Origin: Acanthamoeba sp. SK_2022b
Taxonomy: Eukaryota; Discosea; Longamoebia; Acanthamoebidae
Direction: 5' to 3'
DNA length: 53,636 nucleotides
Assembly: GCA_027943245.1 (NCBI GenBank)
Contig: JANDJZ010000424.1
Coordinates: 1 to 53,636 of the forward strand
Part shown: positions 13,601-20,445 of the stretch, piece after piece
Numbering within the stretch: position 1 is the first letter of the stretch
How the letters are laid out: every line of letters begins with the position of its first letter
Translations under genes and position numbers: made by a program
The notes under the pieces: generated by a model
Told to the model about the DNA's origin: nothing
The model's input: only the letters and a program-made list of their open reading frames with translations
The model's database searches: none

Positions 13601-14618
13601 CATCTTTCAGGTAAGCCTGGGTAAAGTTGACGTTCAGCTGACGCACCGGGCTGAGGCTCAGCATGTCATAAACCGGCAACTGGCTGTGCCGCAGCTTGCC
13701 TGCCGCCTTGAGCGCTTTGCTGTAGGCCAGCGTCGCGCGGTACAGCTGATTGAATGTGGCCCCCGGGGCGAGGGTCAAGGGGAACACGGCGGTATTGACC
13801 TGTGCGCCGAAGAACAGCGCCTCGCCGCCCTCCGGCGCGACGGGATAACCGATATGCACCGTTTCCTGCGCGGATTGCCGGGCGATCAGCAACGCCCACA
13901 GCGTTTTGAATATCAGGAAAGGATTGGCATACCTGACGCCGGATTTCAGCGCCTGCCACTCGGCGAACGGTAACCTAAAGCGCACTTCACCGGCACCGGG
14001 CGCTTCGGGGGCTGCGCCGGGAAGATAAGGCAACGCCACGCGCGGAGCGCATTCAGCCAGCAGGCTGCCCCAGAATGACGCAGAGCCGAACTCGTGCTTC
14101 AACGTCGCGACATCCGCCTCATAACGCTCGTACAATGTGCAGATGTCCGTTTCATCCGCCTGCGGCGGCGCCACCGCCGCGCCGCGATTGTAATAGGCGG
14201 AAACGGCGCTGTAGAACTCCTGCCCCGACAGGCCGTCGATCAGGATGTGATGAACGACAATGATCAGGTTATAGCGCTGAGGGGCCAGCTCAATCAGGTA
14301 GAAGCGGCACAGCGGCCCTTCCCGGAGATCGAACGGCGTGTTGATTAACTTACCGATATCACAATCGGCATCGAGCGTTTCCAACGCAATTTTTTTCGCC
14401 GTCTTTACCCAGCGCAGTGGCGAGGAACTGTCATCCAAAACGTGGTGAAACAGAATATAGTCCCGGCAAACCCCGTCGATCGCCGCGCGCAATCGTCCGA
14501 CGTCCAGCTCTCCCTCAATCGTCTGATCCAGCACCAGGTTGTACTCGCAGGAGTGTGGATTGAGCACGTACTCATTCCAAAACGTGTGGGTATAGGGTGA
14601 AGCGATGAGCACGTTCAT
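4602..14618 (-). CDS. Trimodular nonribosomal peptide synthetase with thioesterase
   Basis: A 3338-residue NRPS with the order C-A-PCP-C-A-PCP-C-A-PCP-TE. Landmarks, as approximate residues, are: C motifs HHILIDG 121, HHIVFDG 1165, HHLAFDG 2206; A cores YTSGTSGRPKG 596, FTSGSTGTPKG 1630, FTSGSTGAPKG 2676; PCP serines in LGGNS 975, LGGNS 2016, LGGTS 3064; thioesterase GWSLGG 3192 with CHHHN near the end. It opens with a C domain, as in lipopeptide synthetases that acylate the first residue. Hand-read A-domain codes are DAFFAGMVSK, DLFLMGAIFK and DIFNVVAIWK. The first looks aliphatic; the other two belong to the GGATE-type subgroup near Cys/Gly/Ala codes and remain unassigned. No epimerisation or cyclisation domain was seen. 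ATG 14618 has AAGGGA seven bases upstream. The product is probably an acylated tripeptide, linear or cyclised. Confidence 0.93.
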   Translation of the reverse strand: MNVLIASPYTHTFWNEYVLNPHSCEYNLVLDQTIEGELDVGRLRAAIDGVCRDYILFHHVLDDSSSPLRWVKTAKKIALETLDADCDIGKLINTPFDLREGPLCRFYLIELAPQRYNLIIVVHHILIDGLSGQEFYSAVSAYYNRGAAVAPPQADETDICTLYERYEADVATLKHEFGSASFWGSLLAECAPRVALPYLPGAAPEAPGAGEVRFRLPFAEWQALKSGVRYANPFLIFKTLWALLIARQSAQETVHIGYPVAPEGGEALFFGAQVNTAVFPLTLAPGATFNQLYRATLAYSKALKAAGKLRHSQLPVYDMLSLSPVRQLNVNFTQAYLKDAPLALDGCRIGVNHRFNVDLAGSELLLEYQPTEQAFEFRLRYRPDLFDATQMTEMAEQYLWLLQRALTEPDAPIAAWPQLTAQQVLRCRDGWESGPATADVEATLLEGVARQARRHPDRVAVTDAKGSLSYRQLAQRSDRLARRLRAEYQRLCGVAMPPETLIPLYLQRSAEAVVAMLAIMKAGGAYVPLDPAAPAQRLDYILQEVNSPIVLTENALQAAAQRLAPGGLCLSADEPLADADAAALPSVDALQLAYVIYTSGTSGRPKGTLCEHRGAANMVRGHTQRLLCNEPDALNCLQFASLAFDAHVFEVFVALDNGHRLFIASEAQRRDPAQLCEQMAAWGIEACFLPPALLGTLPELPASVRYLATGGEATAQEALDHYLASGMQVANMYGPTEASVSASLNIYRRNGARNIGHAIANMRCYVIDEKDNLLPLGVEGELCLAGVGLARGYLNLPALTASTFVANPFELREPYRRLYRTGDRVRRLADGGLEYLGRHDQQIKINGYRIELGEIEMQLRALPEVAEAVVSLRPGTTDQLAAWYVPQAGAEPEAGDILQRLAAQLPHYMLPSAMRALAALPLTVSRKVDYRALPEPLPVEPQTAFRRPGTPLETRLSALFNRLLGGDVGVDDNFFRLGGNSIMAIRLCHEVNKLPGAKISVLTLNQHPTVAALSEHIAAQRQAPPDELPILSGGLREAPLSLQQSRLWFVQQLSVNATHYLSPVLLRLPPDVDDERFAACLQAIVERHQILRSLIRQNDRGEASQWVSDTVLPVPLLTLSADEFDAALAQACSQPMDLTRELPLRATRYRYRDAAERETTVCLLVFHHIVFDGWSLEVLLQELDARYRGTWREATEPALQYLDYACWQQAPENVQRRADELAFWRQALAGCQQLDLPLDFLRPAVFDERGDNSEVPLPAALVKALDALARREGVTLHAVMLAGFMLLLSRYSGQNDVMVGTPLANRNRPELENLIGFFVNTLPLRRRLDPRHRVAEFVRQVAATTLQAQQHQTLSLEALVDDLALPRDFSRHPLFQVMFALESEGGAQARPDWLSVVDLSAYERTAKFDLTLTLTPQGEQMRARFNFASALFSKASMDRLAGYYLAVLQQMAHHDDWPLENIRLQPQSQALPAGSPFGYAFERSLQQDFVQHARRSPQAVAVVDEQGEMTYGELHEAALTLATQLRVQGRVTGDAIAVIAGKGRRQPVALLAALMCGKAFLPMEAAWPPQRRLKVMAQAGINTLLSDAPWACAEINLIELNAAGLAAQLPLPEQRLPALDAGPDSLAYIIFTSGSTGTPKGVAIEHRSAVNMLEGVRRYFGLNERDRSLALSALSFDLAIFDIFSPLSASGAVVMPAERDRSNPQAWYQLMMAHRVTQWLSAPALMELLLDYVNGAGLTAGPAPALRAVMVGGDWIATSLPERCLAWAPHGRFCSAGGATEAAIFTMLYEVPRGQNIRSVSIPYGKPLPHQRCYILDAGRRPVAPGVRGEIYLAGEGLARGYYGDPQRTAESFFWHDELQERVYRTGDAGRWLEDGNVEFMGRLDQQIKLNGYRIELGEIEHAVLAYPGVTACCCVLVTQPQPCLAAYYVADETIAPQALAQHLSSQLPPYMVPQALMQLAQLPLTENGKIARQALPQPERAVREFVAAQGEWENACLAVWRDLLQRQDIGVEDNFFSLGGNSLLAIQACYQIGRRLAREVTLSELGRFPTIRSLCRVLQQQEQGAAPVSIPPLRQREYPLSSSQLQLWFIENLNGGGNLYHVPMLFRLGDEVCLAAYERSLQAVVARHQVLHSLIVQMPSQSAVSRACELTLSLERVTLEAAHWPDRLRQDIDRPFALGAELPIRAAVYRVAQPDGGWVNYSLILVHHLAFDGWSQPVLLQELDVLYQAQRQGREAGLAALPLHYGDYAVWQRRWLDSVQADEAKAYWRQALAGWQALEMPLDFVRPARFDHRGANHVIALPEALVVQAAQFARQQGVTPFALYLAAFNLLLGYFSGQQDILVGTPVANRPAAETRSAIGFFVNTLPLRSQIDDAASLNDYVHRVFDGVLQAQRYQNLPLDQLIELLQVPRDLSRHPLFQALFALEEAGAAPAWLAPQDLLAHYQAAKFDLTLSIQSATQGGRAIFNYATALFAPATLALLGEYYLTILTQIVNHGEQRVSQLALISESEMARQRAFHQSCPPAYDFERAIHHDFIRQAERDPQRVAIVDEWGELSYGELYRRALTLSLQLREHADMRAETIAVMVDKGRAQIIAVLAILMAGKAYLPLDGAWPERRRLDIVAQSQTRVILSSREWRASGEARLLTIDPQGAVMELPPAPPGEAVLPAPSALAYVIFTSGSTGAPKGVAIEHRGAVNSIIDTLHQLELGADDRGLALSALSFDISVFDIFGLLSVGGAIVMPSETERYQPEAWHRLLMTQGVTFWNSAPSVMTLLVEQLESAASQAQWPQLRNVVLVGEVISRQLPARIRQWRPGCRIVSAGGATESSIWSILYDIPETPILAPSVPYGQAMAHQRFYVLDRHQRVLPPCLPGEQYIGGAGVARGYYRNPSLTEEKFIYHPELGERLYRTGDAGRYLPDGNLEFLGRMDFQVKINGYRVELGEVEQCALAFGAIKSCCAVVLSEAHRQRLALYYVSEAPLDESALLAFMSGQLPLYMLPAALMRLDALPYNSSGKLDRKALPAPAASEPQAYVAPANELEQQLCALWQAALQCGQVGMTDDFFLLGGTSIKAISLCVGMGELMAAPVPVVQLLQSRTLKNLLAANERRLVLPLNRWAEGAPVVWMIHPALVGAEAFHAFAQPLQGRFNCYGVDNHNLYHQPAIDSLGDLAERYLNDMIAAGLLQGAGPVRILGWSLGGIIALEIAARLEARGCRNVQLYLLDSFYRQATAELPLEQLLPALGIEGEAATRAMAAGQAERRLSEGSLSRRLQTTKVTLFKAMEGNPQLPEAVTAPLLAVKDNGLGAACKRLQVIPLACHHHNILLCEAKIGQALNESL

Positions 14619-15145
14619 AAAGCAATTCCCTTTTAATATATTCCAAAAATATATCAACCACTACTTATGCATTAAATAAATAGCGTGGCCGTTATGCGAT
14701 TGAGCTGTTAGCTGAAAAACTAAAAACATAAGTGCGAATATTATTTTATTTTTATAAAAAATAAAGCCACAAAAATACAAATAAATAAACATCATAAAAA
14801 ACAATTAATTAGGATTGATTTTGATTTTCCATCAATGGATTAACCACATTGCATTCATTAATAAAATAAATGAAATAAACAAATTAAAAAAACAAATAGG
14901 ATTATATTTAAGATAAGTAAGGGTAATTTAAAAACGCCCGGCAAATCACTATTGAATAGAGAATTTTCTTAATTAAAAACACACCTCTTTCTGCTGCGCT
15001 ATTCCAAAGCGCACGATGTCGGAATATCCTATACTCTTTGCAGGATGCAGTTTCCTTCCCATTGAATGCCAGTACAGGGAGTCAAAAATGGCTATTTTCG
15101 CCCCTTTGCGGGCAACTCTTTCAGCATTATTGGCAGAATTATCTG
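14619..15145. promoter_or_regulatory. A+T-rich divergent region between NRPS and PqqU-like receptor
   Basis: About 530 bases that are far richer in A+T than the flanking genes, with many A and T tracts, typical of H-NS-silenced promoter regions. It must hold the promoters of the NRPS (leftward) and the TonB receptor (rightward). A TATACT at 15030-15035 could be a -10 element for the receptor, but no good -35 is evident. No Fur-type operator and no convincing gene were found here. Confidence 0.5.
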
Positions 15146-17290
15146 ATGAATAAAAAACGTCCCGCCTTGACCCCGGCAACCCTGTTATTGCTGCAGCCGA
15201 TCTGTATCGGCTCGGCCCTGGCGGCGGAGCAAAAAGACAGCGACACCCTGGTGGTGATGGCGCAACCCACCGGATTGACCGAGCTGGGGTCGCCGGTCTC
15301 CGTCAGCGTGATCGACGGCGAAACCCTGCGCAACGCCGCGCCGCAGATTAACCTGTCGGAAAACCTCGGCAGCGTGCCGGGCCTGCAGATCCAAAATCGG
15401 CAAAACTATGCGCAGGATCTGCAGATGTCGATACGCGGGTTCGGCAGCCGTTCGATGTTCGGCGTGCGCGGGGTGCGCATGTACGTCGACGGCATTCCCG
15501 CCACCATGCCCGACGGCCAGGGGCAAACCTCCAATATCGACATCAATTCCGTCGAACGCATCGAGGTGCTGCGCGGCCCTTATTCCGCGCTGTACGGCAA
15601 CGCCTCGGGCGGGGTTATCAATGTTGATACGATAACCGGCACCCAGCCGCCGACGCTGGAAGCCGGCGGCTATTTCGGCAGCGACAACACCTGGCGCTAC
15701 GGGGTGAAAGCGACCGGCGCCACCGGCGACGGTACCCAGGCCGGCGACGTCAACTACGCCATCTCCGGCACCCGCTTTACCACCCAGGGCTACCGCGATC
15801 ACAGCGCCGCGCGGAAAAACCTCGGCAACGGCAAGCTCGGCGTGCGGCTGGACGACGTCAGCACCCTGACGCTGATGTTCAACAGCGTCTCGATTGACGC
15901 CGGCGATCCGGGCGGCCTGACCGAGGCGGAATGGAAGGCCAACCCGCGCCAGGCGCCGCGCGCGGATCAATACAACACCCGCAAATCGCTCGACCAGACC
16001 CAGGCCGGCCTGCGCTATCAACGCCAGATGAGCGAGCGCGATGAACTGACCCTGACCGCCTACCACGGCGAGCGCCACACCACGCAATACCAATCAATCC
16101 CGATGGGGCCGCAGCTCAACCCCACCCACGCCGGCGGGGTGATCGTGCTGGAAAGAAAATATCAGGGCATTGACACTCGCTGGAAGCATGAGGATACTCT
16201 CGCATCGTTACCGGTAACACTGATCGGCGGTCTGGATTATGAAACCATGACCGAACGCCGCCAGGGGTTCGAAAACTTTATTCTGCGAGACGGCACAGTG
16301 GACTACGGCGAGAAAGGCGACCAGCGGCGCAACGAGAAGAACCGCATCTGGAACCTGGATCCTTACCTGCAAACCTCCTGGCAACTGACGCCGCACTGGA
16401 CGCTGGACGCCGGCCTGCGCTATAGCACGGTCAGCTTCGACTCGACCGACTACTACATCACGCCGCGCAACGGCGACGACAGCGGCAGCAAACGCTACCA
16501 CCAGTGGCTGCCGATGGGCTCGCTCAACTACAAGATCAATCCGGCGTGGAACGTTTATCTCTCCGCCGGCCGCGGCTTTGAAACCCCCACCATCAACGAG
16601 CTCTCCTACCGTCCCGACGGCCAGTCAGGCCTCAACATCGGCCTACAGCCTTCCACCAGCGATACCGTCGAACTGGGCAGCAAACTGCGCCTCGGCAACG
16701 GCCTGGTGAGCGCGGCCCTGTTCCAGACCGATACCGATAACGAGCTGGTGGTAGCGGAAAGCAGTGGCGGACGCACCAGCTATGCCAACGCCGGCAAAAC
16801 CCGGCGGCGCGGCCTGGAGCTGGCGCTGGATCAAGAGTTTGCGCTGGACTGGCGCCTGCATATGGCCTGGACGCTGCTGGACGCCACCTACCGCAGCGAT
16901 ATGTGCGGCAAAGCCGTTTGTACCCCGGCCCAGACCATTCCCGCCGGCAATCGCCTGCCGGGCATCGCGCGCAACATGGGCTACGCTTCACTGGCCTTTA
17001 CGCCGCCGGAAGGCTGGCACGCCGGCGCGGAGCTGCGCTACATGAGCGACATTCAGGCCAACGACGCCAACAGCGCGCAGGCCCCCTCTTACACCGTGGC
17101 CGGCGTAAACGCCGGCTATCGCTTTACCTGGAACCGCTGGGCGCTGGACGTGTTCAGCCGGGTAGATAACGTGTTCGATCGCCGTTACGTCGGTTCGGTG
17201 ATCGTCAACGAAGGCAACGGCCGCTATTTCGAGCCGGCGCCGGGTCGCAACTGGGGTGGCGGCGCCACCTTGTCTTACCGCTTTGAATAA
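15146..17290 (+). CDS. pqqU: TonB-dependent outer-membrane receptor, PqqU/YncD type
   Basis: A 714-residue TonB-dependent receptor. A signal peptide ends near SALAAEQ, then come a TonB-box-like DTLVVMA, the plug domain (SIRGFGSRSMFGVRGVRMYV, VLRGPYSALYGNASGG) and a beta-barrel ending in the terminal aromatic SYRFE. The sequence follows the E. coli YncD pattern closely, including NRQNYAQDLQMSIRGFG and FETPTINELSYRPDGQSG. YncD has been identified as the PQQ importer PqqU. The next gene encodes the PQQ-dependent glucose dehydrogenase, which supports the same substrate here. ATG 15146 starts the signal peptide; a longer frame upstream adds 36 unlikely residues. The ribosome-binding site is weak. 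Substrate is inferred from family and neighbour. Confidence 0.85.
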   Translation: MNKKRPALTPATLLLLQPICIGSALAAEQKDSDTLVVMAQPTGLTELGSPVSVSVIDGETLRNAAPQINLSENLGSVPGLQIQNRQNYAQDLQMSIRGFGSRSMFGVRGVRMYVDGIPATMPDGQGQTSNIDINSVERIEVLRGPYSALYGNASGGVINVDTITGTQPPTLEAGGYFGSDNTWRYGVKATGATGDGTQAGDVNYAISGTRFTTQGYRDHSAARKNLGNGKLGVRLDDVSTLTLMFNSVSIDAGDPGGLTEAEWKANPRQAPRADQYNTRKSLDQTQAGLRYQRQMSERDELTLTAYHGERHTTQYQSIPMGPQLNPTHAGGVIVLERKYQGIDTRWKHEDTLASLPVTLIGGLDYETMTERRQGFENFILRDGTVDYGEKGDQRRNEKNRIWNLDPYLQTSWQLTPHWTLDAGLRYSTVSFDSTDYYITPRNGDDSGSKRYHQWLPMGSLNYKINPAWNVYLSAGRGFETPTINELSYRPDGQSGLNIGLQPSTSDTVELGSKLRLGNGLVSAALFQTDTDNELVVAESSGGRTSYANAGKTRRRGLELALDQEFALDWRLHMAWTLLDATYRSDMCGKAVCTPAQTIPAGNRLPGIARNMGYASLAFTPPEGWHAGAELRYMSDIQANDANSAQAPSYTVAGVNAGYRFTWNRWALDVFSRVDNVFDRRYVGSVIVNEGNGRYFEPAPGRNWGGGATLSYRFE

Positions 17291-17382
17291 GGCAAAGCAC
17301 CTTAAGGTTAAAAGACGGGATGGTTTTTACGTCACCCTAGCGGCTTCCCGCTGAAATATTAGGGAGAAACCGCGTGTTTTTT

Positions 17383-17408
17383 CCGATTTGGCTTAATCTC
17401 TAAATCGG
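17383..17408. promoter_or_regulatory. Inverted repeat in the gcd leader
   Basis: A 7-bp inverted repeat CCGATTT ... AAATCGG with a 12-base gap lies 29 bases before the gcd start. It could be an operator or an mRNA hairpin. The gcd ribosome-binding site (TAAGGG) follows it. Confidence 0.3.
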
Positions 17409-17437
17409 GGACTTTCATTTTTGGTAAGGGTATTGCT

Positions 17438-19810
17438 ATGCAAAATAAAGCGTCACTATCGCCGCTTATCGTCATAACGGCGCTGTTTGCCGCCCTGAGC
17501 GGGCTTTATCTGCTCGGCGGCGGCATTTGGCTGGCCAAGTTGGGCGGTTCGCTGTATTACATCATCGCCGGGCTGGTGCTGCTGGCGACCTCTTGGCTGC
17601 TGTTCCGCCGCCGCGCCACCGCGCTGCTGCTGTATGCCGTGTTCCTGTTGGGCACCACCGTTTGGGCCTTGTGGGAAGTCGGCCCGGACTTCTGGGCGTT
17701 GACGCCGCGTCTGGACGTCACCTTCTTCTTCGGCCTGTGGCTGGTACTGCCGTTTATCTACCGTAAGCTGGTGGCCAACGGCAAGTTCGCCTACGGTGCG
17801 CTGAGCGCGGCGCTGGTCATCACCGTCATTGCGCTGGCCTATGCCGTGTTCAACGATCCGCAAGAGATCAACGGCACCCTCGACGCCGCGCAGGTACAGC
17901 CTAAAGACACCACCGGCGCCGACTGGCCGGCCTATGGCCGCACCCAGGAAGGCACCCGTTACTCGCCGCTGAGCCAGATCAACGACAAAAACGTTGGCCA
18001 GCTGCAAGAGGTTTGGCGTTTCCAGACCGGCGATCTGAAGACCGCCAACGATCCGGGTGAAATCACCAACGAAGTCACGCCGATCAAGATCCGCGATACC
18101 CTTTACATGTGTACGCCGCACCAGAAGCTGTTTGCGCTGGATGCCGCCACCGGTAAAGAAAAATGGAAGTTTGATCCGCAGCTGAAGTACAACCCGACCT
18201 TCCAGCACATCACCTGCCGTGGCGTGTCTTACCACGAAACCGCTGCCGCCGCAGACGCTGCCGGCAACGCCGCACCGGCGATGTGCGCACGCCGCATCAT
18301 TCTGCCGGTCAACGACGGCCGCCTGTTCGCGCTGGACGCCGAAACCGGCAAACCGTGCCCGGACTTCGCCAACAACGGCGAGCTAAACCTGCAGAGCAAC
18401 ATGCCGTATGCGACGCCGGGCCACTACGAGCCGACTTCGCCGCCGGTGATCACCGATAAAGTGATCGTCGTCGCCGGCGCCGTGACCGACAACTACTCCA
18501 CCCGTGAGCCTTCCGGCGTGATCCGCGGCTTCGACGTCAACAGCGGCAAGCTGCTGTGGGCCTTCGATCCGGGCGCGAAAGATCCGAACGCCATCCCGGC
18601 GGACGAGCATCACTTCGTGCCGAACTCGCCGAACTCCTGGGCACCGGCCGCCTATGACGCCAAGCTGGATATCGTCTATCTGCCGATGGGCGTCGCCACG
18701 CCGGACATCTGGGGCGGCAACCGCACCCCGGAAATGGAGCGCTACGCCAGCGGCCTGTTGGCGCTGAACGCCTCCACCGGCAAGCTGGCCTGGTTCTATC
18801 AGACGGTTCACCATGACCTGTGGGACATGGACGTGCCAGCGCAGCCGACCCTGGCGGACATTACCGACAAGAGCGGTAAAAAAGTGCCGGTCATCTACGT
18901 GCCGACCAAAACCGGCAACATCTTCGTGCTGAACCGCACCAACGGCGAACTGGTGGTGCCGGCGCCGGAGAAACCGGTACCGCAGGGGCCGGCCAAAGGC
19001 GATCGCCTGTCACCGACCCAGCCGTTCTCCGAGCTGACCTTCCGCCCTGAGAAGAAACTGACCGGTGCAGACATGTGGGGCGCGACCATCTATGACCAGC
19101 TGGTCTGCCGCGTGATGTTCCACAGCCTGCGTTATGAAGGCACCTTCACCCCGCCTTCCGAGCAGGGCACGCTGGTGTTCCCGGGTAACCTCGGCATGTT
19201 CGAGTGGGGCGGCCTGGCCGTCGATACCGATCGCGAAATCGCCATCGCCAACCCAATCGCGCTGCCGTTCGTCTCCAAACTGATCCCACGCGGCCCAGGC
19301 AACCCGATTGAGCCGCCGGAAGGCGACAAGGGCGGCAGCGGTACCGAAACCGGTATCCAGCCGCAGTATGGCGTGCCGTTCGGCGTCACGCTGAATCCGT
19401 TCCTGTCACCGTTCGGCCTGCCGTGCAAACAGCCGGCCTGGGGTTACATTTCCGCCGTTGATCTGAAAACCAACGACATCGTGTGGAAAAAACGCATCGG
19501 CACCGTGCGCGACAGCTCCCCGCTGCCACTGCCGTTCAAAATGGGCATGCCGATGCTGGGCGGCCCGGTGACCACCGCCGGTAACGTGTTCTTCATCGGC
19601 GCCACCGCAGACAACTACCTGCGCGCCTTCAGCGTGACCAACGGTGAGAAACTGTGGGAAGCGCGCTTGCCGGCCGGCGGCCAGGCGACGCCGATGACCT
19701 ATGAGGTCAACGGTAAGCAGTACGTCCTGATCTACGCCGGCGGCCACGGTTCCTTCGGCACCAAGCTGGGCGACTATGTGGTCGCTTACGCGCTGCCCGA
19801 TCAGAAGTAA
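17438..19810 (+). CDS. gcd: Membrane-bound PQQ-dependent glucose dehydrogenase
   Basis: A 790-residue quinoprotein glucose dehydrogenase. About 140 N-terminal residues form several transmembrane helices (ALFAALSGLYLLGGGIWL, then repeated hydrophobic segments to about residue 145). The rest is the periplasmic eight-bladed PQQ propeller, with repeats such as LFALDAATGKEKWKF and LFALDAETGKPCPDF and the DWPAYGRTQEGTRYSPLSQI entry motif. The enzyme oxidises glucose to gluconolactone and passes electrons to ubiquinone. Its length is in the usual range for the family and no break is seen. It sits 147 bases after the PqqU-like receptor on the same strand and ends with a strong terminator. The pairing suggests that cofactor import and use are linked. 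Confidence 0.95.
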   Translation: MQNKASLSPLIVITALFAALSGLYLLGGGIWLAKLGGSLYYIIAGLVLLATSWLLFRRRATALLLYAVFLLGTTVWALWEVGPDFWALTPRLDVTFFFGLWLVLPFIYRKLVANGKFAYGALSAALVITVIALAYAVFNDPQEINGTLDAAQVQPKDTTGADWPAYGRTQEGTRYSPLSQINDKNVGQLQEVWRFQTGDLKTANDPGEITNEVTPIKIRDTLYMCTPHQKLFALDAATGKEKWKFDPQLKYNPTFQHITCRGVSYHETAAAADAAGNAAPAMCARRIILPVNDGRLFALDAETGKPCPDFANNGELNLQSNMPYATPGHYEPTSPPVITDKVIVVAGAVTDNYSTREPSGVIRGFDVNSGKLLWAFDPGAKDPNAIPADEHHFVPNSPNSWAPAAYDAKLDIVYLPMGVATPDIWGGNRTPEMERYASGLLALNASTGKLAWFYQTVHHDLWDMDVPAQPTLADITDKSGKKVPVIYVPTKTGNIFVLNRTNGELVVPAPEKPVPQGPAKGDRLSPTQPFSELTFRPEKKLTGADMWGATIYDQLVCRVMFHSLRYEGTFTPPSEQGTLVFPGNLGMFEWGGLAVDTDREIAIANPIALPFVSKLIPRGPGNPIEPPEGDKGGSGTETGIQPQYGVPFGVTLNPFLSPFGLPCKQPAWGYISAVDLKTNDIVWKKRIGTVRDSSPLPLPFKMGMPMLGGPVTTAGNVFFIGATADNYLRAFSVTNGEKLWEARLPAGGQATPMTYEVNGKQYVLIYAGGHGSFGTKLGDYVVAYALPDQK

Positions 19811-19831
19811 CCGCCACCGGTAATACCCTGC

Positions 19832-19863
19832 AAAGCACGCCGCAAGGCGTGCTTTTTCTTTTT
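19832..19863 (+). terminator. Rho-independent terminator of gcd
   Basis: A 10-bp perfect stem, AAAGCACGCC-GCAA-GGCGTGCTTT, directly followed by TTCTTTTT. It lies 21 bases after the gcd stop and is a textbook intrinsic terminator. Confidence 0.92.
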
Positions 19864-19917
19864 ACGCCCCGCCTGATGCGCCGCCCGCAATACCCTTAAT
19901 TTTTTCATTTTCATTAT

Positions 19918-19932
19918 TGATAATAATTATCA
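19918..19932. promoter_or_regulatory. Fur-type operator (7-1-7)
   Basis: The sequence TGATAAT-A-ATTATCA is a perfect 7-1-7 inverted repeat identical in form to the Fur box core. It lies between the gcd terminator and two small rightward genes, about 110 bases before the first start codon. It implies iron repression of those genes. Confidence 0.75.
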
Positions 19933-20039
19933 TTCGCAATATTATGAGTGCGTGGCCCCGGCAGTGGCCCGCAATCCTTCTCCACCTTAATGGGCAATAT
20001 GGCAGTCGGCCGCCTGCGGGCGGCCCTATTCGGAGGCGC

Positions 20040-20225
20040 ATGGTCGACCACACGCAAAGACACCAAAAGAAGATCCTGCAAGCGGCGGTGAAGACGCGGC
20101 GCGCCGGCCTGCCGTTCGAGCCGGCTCACCCCGTCCATTCGCCCTTTGTCGGGCTTCCCCATCAAACAGAGGCCGTGCTGGTGCACCTGATCGGCCAAGA
20201 TGACCCACAGGAGCCGCCGGAATGA
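20040..20225 (+). CDS. Small basic hypothetical protein, probably Fur-regulated
   Basis: A 61-residue protein of unknown family, rich in His, Pro and charged residues and without a hydrophobic segment. It begins MVDHTQRHQKKILQAAVKTR. The ATG at 20040 is chosen because GGAGG precedes it; an in-frame ATG at 19944 has no ribosome-binding site and lies too close to the Fur box. Its stop overlaps the next start as ATGA, which strongly suggests that both are real and translationally coupled. The Fur-type operator upstream suggests expression under iron limitation. No function is assigned. Confidence 0.6.
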   Translation: MVDHTQRHQKKILQAAVKTRRAGLPFEPAHPVHSPFVGLPHQTEAVLVHLIGQDDPQEPPE

Positions 20226-20401
20226 ATGTGCAGCCTTTTACCGCCATGCTGATGTTTGCCTACGTGCTACTGATGGTGCCGCTGCTCTACGTCATCGACA
20301 GCCGTCTGAGCGCCGGTAAGCTGGTGCGCAAAGCCACGCAAAACGTCATCATCATCGCGTTGACGCTGTTGTTCTTCAGCGCGATGACCCTGCTGTATTG
20401 A
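20222..20401 (+). CDS. Small two-helix membrane protein
   Basis: A 59-residue protein made of two hydrophobic segments (about residues 8-25 and 40-58) joined by a short basic loop, RLSAGKLVRKATQNV. It starts within the stop of the preceding gene (ATGA overlap), so translation is coupled. A small inner-membrane protein under a Fur-type operator could be an accessory subunit for iron or haem handling, but no family is recognised. Confidence 0.65.
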   Translation: MNVQPFTAMLMFAYVLLMVPLLYVIDSRLSAGKLVRKATQNVIIIALTLLFFSAMTLLY

Positions 20402-20410
20402 CGCCGCAGC

Positions 20411-20439
20411 GGCTCAGGCGTAGGTCTGGCGCCTGAGCC
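20411..20439. terminator. Hairpin between convergent genes
   Basis: A perfect 10-bp stem GGCTCAGGCG / CGCCTGAGCC with a 9-base loop sits between the small membrane protein gene and the convergent LuxR gene. There is no T run on either side, so it may be a weak bidirectional terminator. Confidence 0.45.
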
Positions 20440-20445
20440 GCGCCG

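Noticed and set aside
14973..15179. 68-residue minus-strand frame between NRPS and receptor genes
   Set aside because: It overlaps the receptor start and lacks any motif. The receptor signal peptide explains the region better.
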